A DNA stretch of 24,829 bases, taken from CAYUKK01 sp964445305 (GTDB lineage Bacteria > Acidobacteriota > Aminicenantia > Aminicenantales > UBA8522). The DNA lies in contig CAYUKK010000156.1 of the NCBI GenBank assembly GCA_964445305.1, forward strand, positions 1 to 24,829. The letters are read 5' to 3'. Below, piece after piece: positions 8,693 through 16,021 of this stretch (the stretch's first letter is position 1; each line of letters begins with the position of its first letter). The position numbers were made by a program, and so were the translations under genes. Under the pieces are notes generated by a model that worked only from the letters and a program-made list of their open reading frames with translations, did no database searches and had not been told where the DNA came from.

Positions 8693-8859
8693 CAACGATT
8701 ATCGCCCCTGATTTGCCGATAGAGAATTATCATCAAGCGAAAGTGCTTCATCTTGTAACAAATTATCACGATAGCGAGTGCACCCGAGGGGTGGTGTGGT
8801 TCGGGGTCCCCCCATAGCGTTCATTTCTAACGATAGCAGAGACGATGTTCTAGAGCTTC
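8693..8859. other. Unexplained intergenic segment with imperfect direct repeats
   Basis: Between the mutM stop and the ferritin-operon promoter there are 167 bases with no supported gene. AATTATCA occurs at 8725-8732 and again at 8761-8768, 36 bases apart; each copy is followed after two to three bases by an AGCGA core and then GTGC. CGATAG occurs three times in the segment. A small hairpin CACCC-GAG-GGGTG and a GGGGTCCCC palindrome follow. This could be a decayed element, mutM read-through termination, or chance. Confidence 0.4.
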
Positions 8860-9699
8860 CTAAGAAGAAACAGAGGAGCGGCCTTTTCGCTGGCAGCGCG
8901 GACAGAAATGGGTGCTCCGGCCGGCCAATCGCAGCCTCTTGATCCTGGCGCCACAAAAGAAACAGGCCTCCCCTTCTTGGCCATAAACGCGAAGGAACGC
9001 CTGGAAGCCCCCCTCCCTGCCCTCCCCATCCCGAAAATCCCGAATGGATGTTCCCCGGGCGGCGACAGCATTGGTGAGGACAGTTCGAATGGCGGACCAG
9101 AGCCTTCTTTTCTCCCTATGCCCCAATCGGGAGACCTCCGTAGAGGGATGAAGCCTCGCCTCAAAACAGATTTCATCGGCGTAAATGTTGCCAATTCCGG
9201 CCAGAAAACTCTGGTTGATGAGGAGGCTCTTGAGTCGACCCCGCCGGTGATGAAGGAGCTCGCAGAAGCGCTTCATTCCAAGCTCTAAAGGTTCGGGGCC
9301 AAGGCTCTTGAGTTCTGCCGCCTCTTCTGCCTTCTCTGTCTTGATGAGCCGAACAAACCCGAATTTTCGAGAATCTTCAAACCGAAGCTCCTCCTCATCG
9401 CCAAGGGCAATGATCAGGCGAGTGTGCTTGCCGAGAGTTTTTTCCTTCGGACACAACAGGAGCCGACCTGTCATCTTGAGATGGAGAAGCAGCGAAAGCC
9501 CGTTTGTCGCGTCGAGAAGGACCATCTTGCCCCGGCGGCGCAAACCCAGGATACGGGCACCTTTCAATGCTTGGAGGGCAAGAGGATGGCTCTGTCGAAG
9601 GAGAGGACGGAAGAGGACGCGAACGGATTCTATTCTCTGGCCGATAAGCCGGGGCCCCAGCGAGCGGACGACCGTTTCGACTTCGGGAAGCTCCGGCAT
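8860..9699 (-). CDS. mutM: Formamidopyrimidine-DNA glycosylase
   Basis: MutM (Fpg) removes oxidised purines such as 8-oxoguanine and cuts the resulting abasic site. The 279-residue product starts MPELPEVETVVRSL, giving the catalytic P2 (after Met removal) and E3, which fixes the start. K58 lies in the conserved RRRGKM loop. The helix-two-turn-helix is QSFLAGIGNIYADEICFEA, and the C-terminal zinc finger is CFFC followed 16 residues later by CPRC. All expected elements are present. There is no real Shine-Dalgarno sequence; instead a TAAAAT -10 ends six bases before the ATG, suggesting a leaderless message. It is a single gene, separated from the ferritin-like operon by 278 bases. Confidence 0.98.
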   Translation of the reverse strand: MPELPEVETVVRSLGPRLIGQRIESVRVLFRPLLRQSHPLALQALKGARILGLRRRGKMVLLDATNGLSLLLHLKMTGRLLLCPKEKTLGKHTRLIIALGDEEELRFEDSRKFGFVRLIKTEKAEEAAELKSLGPEPLELGMKRFCELLHHRRGRLKSLLINQSFLAGIGNIYADEICFEARLHPSTEVSRLGHREKRRLWSAIRTVLTNAVAARGTSIRDFRDGEGREGGFQAFLRVYGQEGEACFFCGARIKRLRLAGRSTHFCPRCQRKGRSSVSS

Positions 9700-9705
9700 T
9701 CTTCC

Positions 9706-9735
9706 ATTTTACTCAGGTGGATGATGCTTTCTCAA
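9706..9735 (-). promoter_or_regulatory. Promoter of mutM, predicted leaderless transcript
   Basis: On the minus strand TTGAGA (9730-9735, 5 of 6 to TTGACA), 18 bases, then TAAAAT (9706-9711, 5 of 6). Only six bases separate the -10 from the ATG at 9699, so transcription should begin on or next to the A of the start codon. Confidence 0.6.
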
Positions 9736-9870
9736 CTGCCACCAGAAAGAGCAAGCCTTCAGGGGACTGCAGCCTGGATGCCGGCCTGAAGCCGCTGTAA
9801 CCAAGTGGGGCAACAGGGCAAGGGAGGGGCGGCGAGAAGTCCGGATGAGCTGCAAGCGGGCATGGTTCCT
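9721..9870 (+). ncRNA. Candidate structured leader RNA, weakly cobalamin-riboswitch-like
   Basis: This GC-rich stretch has strong folding potential: a stem CTTCAGG (9757-9763) with CCTGAAG (9785-9791), and GCTTTCT with AGAAAG(A)GC in front of it. Short pieces appear in the order known for cobalamin riboswitches: AGGGGA (consensus AGGGAA) at 9761, GCCGCTGTAACC at 9791-9802 (consensus CCGC-ACTGTAA), CCAAGTGGGGCAAC (compare CCACTG), GGGCAAGGG (compare GGGAAGG), and AAGTCCGGATGAGCTGC at 9837-9853 (compare the B12 box AAGYCAGGAGACCTGCC). Each match is imperfect and the canonical CCACTG is missing. The downstream gene has no known link to B12. Treat this as a candidate structured RNA of unproven class. 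Confidence 0.35.
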
Positions 9871-9908
9871 CCCGGCCTGGCAAGAGGCGAGCGAGGAGCG
9901 AGATTTTC

Positions 9909-9926
9909 CCGACCCATCGGTTTTTT
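9909..9926 (+). terminator. Weak intrinsic-terminator-like hairpin
   Basis: CCGA, loop CCCA, TCGG, followed directly by six T. The stem has only four pairs, so it would be weak alone. Its place between the structured region and the small membrane-protein gene would fit attenuation. Confidence 0.3.
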
Positions 9927-9976
9927 CCCCATTATCGCAACTCGTAAGCTTGATTTGCCCGCTTGTTTCGTTTAAT

Positions 9977-10405
9977 ATGTCTAAACCTGAAGCAATGAAA
10001 TCTTTCGCTTTTTTCCTGGCTGGCTGGCTTGTCCCGGGCCTCGGTCACCTGACGCAGAAAAAATACTGGCGGGGCGCTATCTTTCTCCTCGCTATCCTGG
10101 CCATGACTGGCTTGGGCCTGGCTATGGGCGGAAAAATCTATCCCCTTTACCTCAAAAAGCCTGACAATCTTGGGGAGGTTTTCTTCAACCTTTTCAAGAA
10201 AGAAAATCCGCTTGCCCTGCTCGCCTTTCTGGCGGACCTGGGTAACCTTTTAATTTATGTGTTGAGCCGCCTCCTCGCTTTCGGGCAGGGGGCTTTGGAA
10301 CGGTCCACCTTTGAATTCGGGACAGCTTATGTGGCCGGCGCAGGACTTCTCAATTATCTTATCGCCCTCGATGCCTTCGACATCGCCAGGGGGAAGAAGA
10401 AATGA
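9977..10405 (+). CDS. Small polytopic membrane protein (DUF6677-like)
   Basis: I start at ATG 9977 (142 residues). The open frame extends upstream to ATG 9845, but those 44 codons run through the structured intergenic region and give an unconvincing polar peptide. No clear Shine-Dalgarno sequence is present, and ATG 9995 is another possibility. The protein has three to four hydrophobic segments: FAFFLAGWLVPGLGHLTQ, AIFLLAILAMTGLGLAMGG, LALLAFLADLGNLLIYVLS and YVAGAGLLNYLIALDAFDIA. The PGLGHL-Q-K-Y-RGA pattern at the N-terminus and the LNYLIALDAFDIA ending are what I recognise from acidobacterial DUF6677 proteins. Function unknown. It overlaps the next small gene by ATGA. Confidence 0.75.
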   Translation: MSKPEAMKSFAFFLAGWLVPGLGHLTQKKYWRGAIFLLAILAMTGLGLAMGGKIYPLYLKKPDNLGEVFFNLFKKENPLALLAFLADLGNLLIYVLSRLLAFGQGALERSTFEFGTAYVAGAGLLNYLIALDAFDIARGKKK

Positions 10406-10581
10406 TTTTGGAGAGCCACCTTTTGTCCATGGTTCTCTATTCTTTTTTTGTTTCTGTGGTCCTGGCTCTCCTCCGCCGGGAGGACCGAAAAAGCCAGATA
10501 CGATACGGCCTGTCTTTGTTCATTCTCATGGTCTTGGTAGCTCTGGCCTTCGGCTGGTTTATGTTCCTCTTCTCCCGTTAA
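10402..10581 (+). CDS. Small two-helix membrane protein
   Basis: A 59-residue frame starting at the ATG that overlaps the stop of the previous gene (ATGA). It has two hydrophobic segments, LLSMVLYSFFVSVVLALL and LSLFILMVLVALAFGWFMFLF, joined by a charged loop RREDRKSQIR. The tight overlap and the helix-charged-loop-helix layout support a real gene; translation by coupling would explain the absence of its own ribosome binding site. I recognise no family. It is likely a partner of the protein encoded just upstream. Confidence 0.65.
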   Translation: MILESHLLSMVLYSFFVSVVLALLRREDRKSQIRYGLSLFILMVLVALAFGWFMFLFSR

Positions 10582-10592
10582 ACTCCTTCCCC

Positions 10593-10621
10593 TTTGCCCC
10601 CCCTTCCTGATGTGCTATAAT
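10593..10621 (+). promoter_or_regulatory. Promoter candidate for ftsEX
   Basis: A perfect TATAAT (10616-10621) preceded by TG one base upstream (extended -10 pattern TGCTATAAT) and, 17 bases earlier, a poor -35 (TTTGCC, 3 of 6). It lies in the gap before ftsE and predicts a leader of about 80 bases. Confidence 0.55.
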
Positions 10622-10710
10622 CCATTCGCTTTCGCAGCGTGAAGCACCAAAAAAGAGGGCAAGATTTTCTCTAATGGGCAGTTGAGCCGGAAAAAGTTAG
10701 GCCAAGCAAG

Positions 10711-11391
10711 ATGATCGAGCTCTATCACATTTCCAAGCAATACGAGACAGGTCAATGGGCACTCATGGACATTAACCTCCACATCAAGAAGGGGGAGTTT
10801 TGGTTTGTCACCGGCCCCAGCGGTTCAGGTAAGACCACTCTGCTCAAAATCATCTTCCGCGAAATCCTCCCCACGCGGGGTCAAATTATTGTCAATGGCG
10901 TTAACATCCTTCGCCTGCCCGACCACCAGATATACAAGCTCCGGCGCTCGATGGGTATTGTCTTCCAAGATTTCCGACTCCTCTTCCACAAGAGAGTTTT
11001 CGATAACGTGGCCATTGCTCTCCACTTTTTCGGTTTGCCCATCAAGGAGATTCGGCGCCGCGTCTTCAACGCTCTCCGCCTGGTCAACCTGCAGCAGAAA
11101 ATGTGGGACTATCCTTCCCACCTTTCCTATGGCGAACAGCAGCGCGTGGCTATTGCTCGCGCCGTTGTCAACACGCCCGAGATTCTCCTGGCTGACGAGC
11201 CGACGGGCAACCTTGACCCCGAGCTCGCCTTCGAAATCATCAGCGTTTTCAAGGAGATCAACAAACAGGGAACAACAGTCCTCATCTGCAGCCATGACAA
11301 GGAGCTCATCCGCCATTTTGGCGATAGAATCTTGTTTCTTCTTCGAGGAAAAATCATCGGAAAGGAAGTCCTCCCATCCTCCACAAAATAG
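10711..11391 (+). CDS. ftsE: Cell-division ATP-binding protein FtsE
   Basis: FtsE is the ATPase of the FtsEX complex, which links the divisome to peptidoglycan hydrolase activation. The 226-residue length is typical. Walker A GPSGSGKTT is at residues 35-43, the Q-loop at Q86 (VFQDFRLL, characteristic of FtsE), the ABC signature LSYGEQQ at 138-144, and Walker B ILLADEPTGNLD at 158-169. The H-loop is in CSHDKEL. The start MIELYHISKQY matches homologues, though no strong Shine-Dalgarno sequence is visible. The ftsX frame begins inside the last codons of ftsE. The usual neighbour coding for a murein-hydrolase activator (EnvC or M23 peptidase) is not found next to this pair. Confidence 0.96.
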   Translation: MIELYHISKQYETGQWALMDINLHIKKGEFWFVTGPSGSGKTTLLKIIFREILPTRGQIIVNGVNILRLPDHQIYKLRRSMGIVFQDFRLLFHKRVFDNVAIALHFFGLPIKEIRRRVFNALRLVNLQQKMWDYPSHLSYGEQQRVAIARAVVNTPEILLADEPTGNLDPELAFEIISVFKEINKQGTTVLICSHDKELIRHFGDRILFLLRGKIIGKEVLPSSTK

Positions 11392-12272
11392 GCTATTTTC
11401 TCCGCGACACCCTGAATAATTTATGGCAGTACAGGTCAAGAAACCTCCTGTCTATCACCATCATTTCGCTTTCTTTCCTTGTCGTCGGCGTTTTCCTCTC
11501 CCTATCCAATAACCTCCAGTTTCTTGCCAAACAGCTTTCAGAAAATATGACTGTCGTTTTTTTCTTGAAACCTGAAATCTCCCTGATTGAACGCGAACAG
11601 GTAGAAAAATCTCTCCACGCCTCCCCGAGCGTTGTCCGGGTGGAATATGTCAGCCGGGAGAAAGCCCTGGAAAGATTCCGGAGGAATTTTCCTGAGCTCG
11701 AGGACATTCTCCGTAACCTCGACACGAATCCCTTCCCGGCCTCGGTCGAGGCAACACTGGAAAAGGACGCAGCTCAATCCGAGGACATCCTCGCGTTTAT
11801 CGAAAATATCCGCCAGCTGCCCGCGGTCGAGGATGTCCAATTCAACCGCGATTGGGTCCGGAAGATGCAATCCCTCAGCCGTCTGTCAAGAGCAGTAGGA
11901 TTTTTTCTCGGGGCCATCTTGATTCTCGCCTCCTTCTTTATCATCTCCAACGTCATTCGGCTGAACGTCCTGGCCCGGCATGACGAAATCGAGATCCTTC
12001 GCCTGGTGGGAGCTACCAATACCTTTATCCGGCTTCCCTTTCTGCTCGAAGGCACGATCTTGGGGATCACCGGCAGCCTCCTATCCCTCGCTCTCCTGGC
12101 CATCCTGGTTCGCCTTTTTCCCCTCTACTTGGGCCAATCCCTGGGAACCCTCCAGGAACTCATCCATTTTCGAGATTTGTCCCTTTCCCAATCGCTTGGC
12201 ATGGTCCTCGGAAGCGCCTTCATGGGGTGCCTGGGGAGTTTAAGCTCCCTGGCCCGATTCTTGAAAATTTAG
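11376..12272 (+). CDS. ftsX: Cell-division permease-like protein FtsX (non-canonical start)
   Basis: FtsX is the membrane partner of FtsE. The first ATG in this frame is at 11547, but the homologous N-terminus clearly lies upstream: codons from 11376 read ILHKIGYFLRDTLNNLWQYR and then the first membrane helix LLSITIISLSFLVVGVFLSLS, the standard FtsX beginning. No ATG, GTG or TTG exists in frame in that part. I place the start at ATC 11376, nine bases after AGGA, giving 298 residues, a normal length. The middle is the extracytoplasmic domain (MTVVFFLKPEISLIEREQVE) and the end has three more helices (FFLGAILILASFFIISNV; LEGTILGITGSLLSLALLA; MVLGSAFMGCLGSLSSL). Alternatives are a -1 frameshift at the ftsE stop, CTG 11412, or a sequence error. 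Confidence 0.85.
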   Translation: MLHKIGYFLRDTLNNLWQYRSRNLLSITIISLSFLVVGVFLSLSNNLQFLAKQLSENMTVVFFLKPEISLIEREQVEKSLHASPSVVRVEYVSREKALERFRRNFPELEDILRNLDTNPFPASVEATLEKDAAQSEDILAFIENIRQLPAVEDVQFNRDWVRKMQSLSRLSRAVGFFLGAILILASFFIISNVIRLNVLARHDEIEILRLVGATNTFIRLPFLLEGTILGITGSLLSLALLAILVRLFPLYLGQSLGTLQELIHFRDLSLSQSLGMVLGSAFMGCLGSLSSLARFLKI

Positions 12273-12278
12273 TAAAAA

Positions 12279-12932
12279 TTAGGACAAGAAAACCTTCTGG
12301 CTCAACAGATGGGCCTGCCGAATGGGTTCGGGAATCCTGAATTTGGAACAGGCCAGGACGAGTCTGCGGCTGTGAACAAAATCGATGCGGTGGCCGGGGG
12401 AGACAAAAACGGGTTTGACATCGGTTCTTGTCCTTAAACAGTCTCCAACCCGTTGGCCGTCCCTATCCCGAAACTGAGTGGAGGCGCCGCGCTGGCGGCG
12501 CGGCAGACGGAATGGGAAAAACGGCCTCTTCGCGCAACCGATGGTCGGGATATCGAGGAGAACTCCCGCGTGGGAGGCCAATCCCATCCGTCGAGGATGG
12601 GCAATCCCATTGCCATCGAGAAGAGTCACATCGGGCAGATGACGGATCTTCGGGAAAGCTTCGACAAAAGCCGGGACCTCGCGAAAAGAAAGAAAGCCAG
12701 GAACGTAAGGGAAATCCACCCTCCTCACCGCTGAGACAACTTCGACGACCTCGAGCTGGGGAAACTTTAGGACAACGATGACAGCGGCGATTTTATCCCC
12801 GGCTCGATCGTAGCTGAAATCAGCGCCGGCGATAAGAGAGATTTTTCCGCCCCGCCACTCGAGGTTCAGCCGTTTGGCCAGTTCAGCCTGAATCCGTACT
12901 GCTTCATCGAGATTGATCTTGCTCTGGTCCAT
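12279..12932 (-). CDS. nfi: Endonuclease V
   Basis: Endonuclease V cuts DNA near deaminated bases, chiefly inosine. The product has 217 residues from ATG 12932; the frame also has a TTG two codons earlier. Catalytic acidic residues are D38 in GADFSYD, E85 in FREVPAF and D106 in LLDGNGIAHPRRMG. The PYVPGFLSFRE block and the GVLLDIPTIGCAKR block are family signatures, followed by LRTRTDVKPVFVSPGHRI. Length fits the 210-230 typical of the family. No Shine-Dalgarno sequence is visible. The gene is convergent with ftsX (6 bases apart) and divergent from the rodZ-like operon. Confidence 0.95.
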   Translation of the reverse strand: MDQSKINLDEAVRIQAELAKRLNLEWRGGKISLIAGADFSYDRAGDKIAAVIVVLKFPQLEVVEVVSAVRRVDFPYVPGFLSFREVPAFVEAFPKIRHLPDVTLLDGNGIAHPRRMGLASHAGVLLDIPTIGCAKRPFFPFRLPRRQRGASTQFRDRDGQRVGDCLRTRTDVKPVFVSPGHRIDFVHSRRLVLACSKFRIPEPIRQAHLLSQKVFLS

Positions 12933-12949
12933 TTTCAAATTTATCTTAT

Positions 12950-12955
12950 ATTATA
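12950..12955 (-). promoter_or_regulatory. -10 box candidate for nfi
   Basis: A perfect TATAAT on the minus strand, ending 17 bases before ATG 12932 and so predicting a leader of about ten bases. No good -35 lies at 16-18 bases upstream, so confidence is limited. Confidence 0.4.
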
Positions 12956-13047
12956 CCTTGTCCAGTTCTCTGAGAAAGACCTTCCTTCATCAAGAAATGG
13001 TAAATGAAAACCGTCCTTTACCCTTGGCTCTATCGGGACAAAGATAT

Positions 13048-13077
13048 TTGACACATTTGGGAGATTTCCACTACAAT
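13048..13077 (+). promoter_or_regulatory. Promoter of the rodZ-ntrY-ntrX-like operon, predicted leaderless
   Basis: Perfect TTGACA (13048-13053), 18 bases, TACAAT (13072-13077, 5 of 6). Eight bases separate the -10 from the ATG at 13086, so the expected transcription start falls on or within a base or two of the start codon. Confidence 0.65.
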
Positions 13078-13085
13078 TTTTATCA

Positions 13086-13859
13086 ATGATCTCCCTCGGT
13101 CAGGAACTAAAAAGAGAGCGCGAGCTAAGGGGCATTTCCCTCCAGGAAATTGCTGATTCAACCCGCATCAACCTGAGGTTTCTCCAGGCTATCGAGGATG
13201 ACCGACTCCACCTCATCCCGGGAAGATTTTTCGTTAGAGCTATCCTTCGTTCCTACGCCCGGACCATCGGACTTGATGAAAACCAGGTTCTCAATCGTTA
13301 TCAGCAGCTGGAGAGCTACGCTGTGACAAGCCAAGAACCCAGTGCCGAGAAAAAGCCAGAGTCGGAGCCGCGCCGGCTGGGCCGAAGAAAAATCTGGCTG
13401 GCGGGGGGTTTGTTTGTCATTCTTATCGCCCTTCTCCTTTTCGTCTTCCTCCGGCCTTCAGAAAAAAAGCCGGCCTCGGCTCCCGCCTCATCCTCCACGC
13501 TATCTGCAAACCCGTTTTCTGCGGCGGTTGAAGTTCAGGTCGAGGAGCCTTCACCCGAGGTTCAACCTTTCCTTGACCTCGAGCTCTCGTTTATTGACGA
13601 AACTTGGCTTCAAGTCTTCGCCGACGGAGTCCGCGTGTTCGAGGGGATCAAGAGAGAGGGCGACTCTCTGCGTTTTTCCCGCTCCCAGGAGTTCGTGCTT
13701 GACCTCGGCAATGCCGGTGGCCTCACCTTCTCCATCAACGGAAAAAGGGGTAAACCATTGGGGCCACCCGGAGCAGTCCGCAAAGGCATCAAGATTTCCC
13801 TCGATAATTATCGTCAATTTCTCGTTGGCGAAGAAGAGAATCGGATTCCACAGTCATGA
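13086..13859 (+). CDS. rodZ: RodZ-like membrane protein (HTH, TM, DUF4115)
   Basis: A 257-residue single-pass membrane protein. Residues about 4-70 are an Xre-type helix-turn-helix (LGQELKRERELRGISLQEIADSTRI, then YLxAIE-like FLQAIEDDRLHLIPGRFFVRAILRSYA), as in the HTH_25 domain of RodZ. A basic stretch RRLGRRK precedes the membrane helix (about 104-122). A proline/serine-rich linker leads to a beta-rich outer domain (about 165-240, ETWLQVFADGVRVFEG), which matches DUF4115. In known bacteria RodZ binds MreB through the HTH and helps set rod shape. Here no mreB is nearby; instead the gene overlaps a sensor kinase gene by ATGA. There is no Shine-Dalgarno sequence, consistent with the leaderless promoter. 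Confidence 0.88.
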   Translation: MISLGQELKRERELRGISLQEIADSTRINLRFLQAIEDDRLHLIPGRFFVRAILRSYARTIGLDENQVLNRYQQLESYAVTSQEPSAEKKPESEPRRLGRRKIWLAGGLFVILIALLLFVFLRPSEKKPASAPASSSTLSANPFSAAVEVQVEEPSPEVQPFLDLELSFIDETWLQVFADGVRVFEGIKREGDSLRFSRSQEFVLDLGNAGGLTFSINGKRGKPLGPPGAVRKGIKISLDNYRQFLVGEEENRIPQS

Positions 13860-16021
13860 TCGGCCCTTCAAAAAAAGGTCCACGTTTCATCGGAGCAGTC
13901 ATCATCCTTCTCATTCTCCTCTTTTTCGCTATCGAGCTTTTCATCCGGGAATCCCAGGAGTTCTCTCCGACCTCCGTCACAGACGTCCTCCTCTCCTCCC
14001 TCCAGATCATCGTCATCCTTCTCTTCTTGATATTCCTGCTCATCCTCGGGCGTTATCTGATCAAGCTCAACCTCGAAAGAAGGAGGAAAGTGGCAGGATC
14101 CCACTTCAAAACGAAGCTCGTGCTCTTCTTTATCCTCCTCTCTTTCATCCCGACTCTTCTTCTCTTCTTCTTTGCCAGCGACCTCATCAGCCGAAACATC
14201 GAGATGTGGTTCAAAACACCTCTCGATAAGATCCTCGAGGATACCAAGGGATTGGCCGACGGTGTTTATGCGCGGGCGGAGGAAGATGCCTATCACTATG
14301 CCGTTGAGTTGAGTCAGGACATCCGGGCGCAGAAGCTCATCCTCCTCGAAAACCGTCTCGTCCTGAGGGAATTCATCCGCACCAAATTGGCCGAATACCG
14401 ATTGGATGAAATCGGCATTTTCCTGGGTAATGAAGAACTCTATACTTACCTGAGCCCCGACTTGCCACTCCAGAACTACCAATCCATCCCTGCCGACCTG
14501 GTGGCGAGAGCGCAGCTCGGCGAGCCCTTGCGGAGCATCGAGTCGATGGGCAACGGCGAGATGGTCCGCCGCGGCGTTTCTTTCAGCTTTCCCGGTGTGG
14601 GCAAGGTTCTGGTCACCACTGGCAAGTTCTTTCCCCAGAGCTATGCTCAGAAAATCCACGCCATCAATTCCTATGTTCAGAGGTACCGTCTCTTTATTCC
14701 CCAGAAAGTGACGGTCAAGACTTTTTATGTCATCGTCCTCATGTTCGTCACTGTGCTCCTCATCTTTGCCGCAAGCTGGATTGGCCTCCATCTGGCCAAG
14801 GGCATTACTGTTCCCATCGAAAAGCTGGCCGCAGCGACTAAAGAAGTCTCTCGGGGTAACCTGGAGGTGCATGTCGAAGACCCAGCCTCGGATGAGCTGG
14901 GAACCCTGATTGATTCCTTCAACCAGATGATCTTCGACCTCAAGCACAGCCAGGAAAAAATCGCCCAAAAGACATCCGAGCTGGAAAACCGTAAGCAGTA
15001 CATCGAGACTATCCTTAACAGCATCACCACGGGCGTCATAACGCTGGACGCCCAAGGAAACATTACCACCATCAACCCCTCCGCTCGAGAAATGCTCTCC
15101 CTTGAGGAGAGGAACCCGGTAGGGAGAAGCTTCCGGGATGTCCTCCGCGACCCTCGCTACGAGGATATCGTCAAGAACATCGACTGGGGGTTAAGAAACC
15201 GATATGCCCTCGCTGACAGGGAAATCAACATCCTGGCTAATGGCCAAACGACTACCATCGCCCTCGCCCTTTCTCCCCTCCAGCAATCGAATGGCGATTT
15301 CTCGGGCATAATCATCGTCCTCGACAACCTCACCCAGCTCATCAAAGCCCAGAAAATCGCCGCCTGGAAAGAAGTGGCCCAGATGGTCGCCCACGAGATC
15401 AAGAACCCGCTCACGCCGATCCAGCTGTCAGCTGAAAGGATCATCAGAACCCTGCGGAAAAACGAACAAACCTCTTTAGCGATTGTCGAGGAAGGAGCAA
15501 AGACTATCATCCAGGAGGCCAGGACGATCAAATCACTCGTCGACGAATTCTCAAATTTTGCCCGGCTTCCCAAGGTTATCATGAAGCCATCCGACCTTCG
15601 GCTCCTCATCAACCAGACCGTTTCCCTTTTTCGTGGGATTTTTACCCAAGTCGAGTTTGAGATAGATTACAGCCGGGATATTCCCTCGACCCTTCAGTTG
15701 GATCCAGAGCAGATGAAAAGGGTTTTCATCAACCTCATCGACAATGCCATCGAAGCGATGAACAAGAAGGGTAAGATAAAAATCCGAGCCTGGCTGGAAA
15801 AAAAGCAACAGCGACTTTTCATCGAGGTTTCCGACACAGGTCCGGGAATTCCGGCCGAAGACAAGGCCAAGCTTTTTATGCCCTATTTCTCCACGAAAAA
15901 AAAGGGAACAGGACTGGGATTGGCCATCGTCAACCAAATCGTTCGAGAGCATAATGGAACCATCCAGGTGGAAAACAACTTTCCCAGCGGCGCAAAATTT
16001 ATCATTCAGCTTCCGGCATGA
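13856..16021 (+). CDS. ntrY: NtrY-like sensor histidine kinase
   Basis: A 721-residue membrane sensor kinase. Three N-terminal membrane helices (about 11-29, 47-67, 86-107) precede an extracytoplasmic region (about 110-285), then a fourth helix (288-311), HAMP (about 312-365), PAS (about 380-495), HisKA with phospho-acceptor H513 in MVAHEIKNPLTPIQLSAERI, and HATPase_c (N box INLIDNAIEAM, G1 DTGPGIP, G2 GTGLGLA). The multiple N-terminal helices, HAMP-PAS order and the AxEIKNPLTPIQLSAERI box are those of NtrY. Its stop overlaps the ntrX-like start (ATGA), so the two form a cognate pair. In other bacteria NtrYX responds to nitrogen, redox or envelope state; here the overlap with rodZ suggests an envelope signal (inference). 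Confidence 0.9.
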   Translation: MIGPSKKGPRFIGAVIILLILLFFAIELFIRESQEFSPTSVTDVLLSSLQIIVILLFLIFLLILGRYLIKLNLERRRKVAGSHFKTKLVLFFILLSFIPTLLLFFFASDLISRNIEMWFKTPLDKILEDTKGLADGVYARAEEDAYHYAVELSQDIRAQKLILLENRLVLREFIRTKLAEYRLDEIGIFLGNEELYTYLSPDLPLQNYQSIPADLVARAQLGEPLRSIESMGNGEMVRRGVSFSFPGVGKVLVTTGKFFPQSYAQKIHAINSYVQRYRLFIPQKVTVKTFYVIVLMFVTVLLIFAASWIGLHLAKGITVPIEKLAAATKEVSRGNLEVHVEDPASDELGTLIDSFNQMIFDLKHSQEKIAQKTSELENRKQYIETILNSITTGVITLDAQGNITTINPSAREMLSLEERNPVGRSFRDVLRDPRYEDIVKNIDWGLRNRYALADREINILANGQTTTIALALSPLQQSNGDFSGIIIVLDNLTQLIKAQKIAAWKEVAQMVAHEIKNPLTPIQLSAERIIRTLRKNEQTSLAIVEEGAKTIIQEARTIKSLVDEFSNFARLPKVIMKPSDLRLLINQTVSLFRGIFTQVEFEIDYSRDIPSTLQLDPEQMKRVFINLIDNAIEAMNKKGKIKIRAWLEKKQQRLFIEVSDTGPGIPAEDKAKLFMPYFSTKKKGTGLGLAIVNQIVREHNGTIQVENNFPSGAKFIIQLPA

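Noticed and set aside
8725..8788. CRISPR array (36-base period)
   Set aside because: Only two imperfect copies, no regular spacers and no cas genes in the window.
8699..8956. Minus-strand open frame of 85 codons at the mutM end
   Set aside because: Its N-terminal half lies out of frame inside mutM and the rest in repeat-bearing intergenic DNA; nothing supports translation.
9721..9870. RNase P RNA, suggested by GAGAAGTCCGG near 9834
   Set aside because: The other conserved parts of RNase P RNA, such as the ACAGAA strand and GGCTTAT end, are absent and the gap is too short.
9845..9976. N-terminal extension of the DUF6677-like gene to ATG 9845
   Set aside because: These 44 codons run through the stem-rich leader, encode an unremarkable polar peptide and would place a non-signal segment before the first membrane helix.
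9950..9976. TTGATT-15-TTTAAT promoter just before ATG 9977
   Set aside because: The spacer is short and transcription would begin inside the coding sequence of the gene.
13868..15055. Long open frame on the minus strand, 395 codons
   Set aside because: It is the reverse-strand shadow of the NtrY-like kinase gene, is highly charged and repetitive in composition, and has no domain pattern; the plus-strand frame has all kinase motifs.
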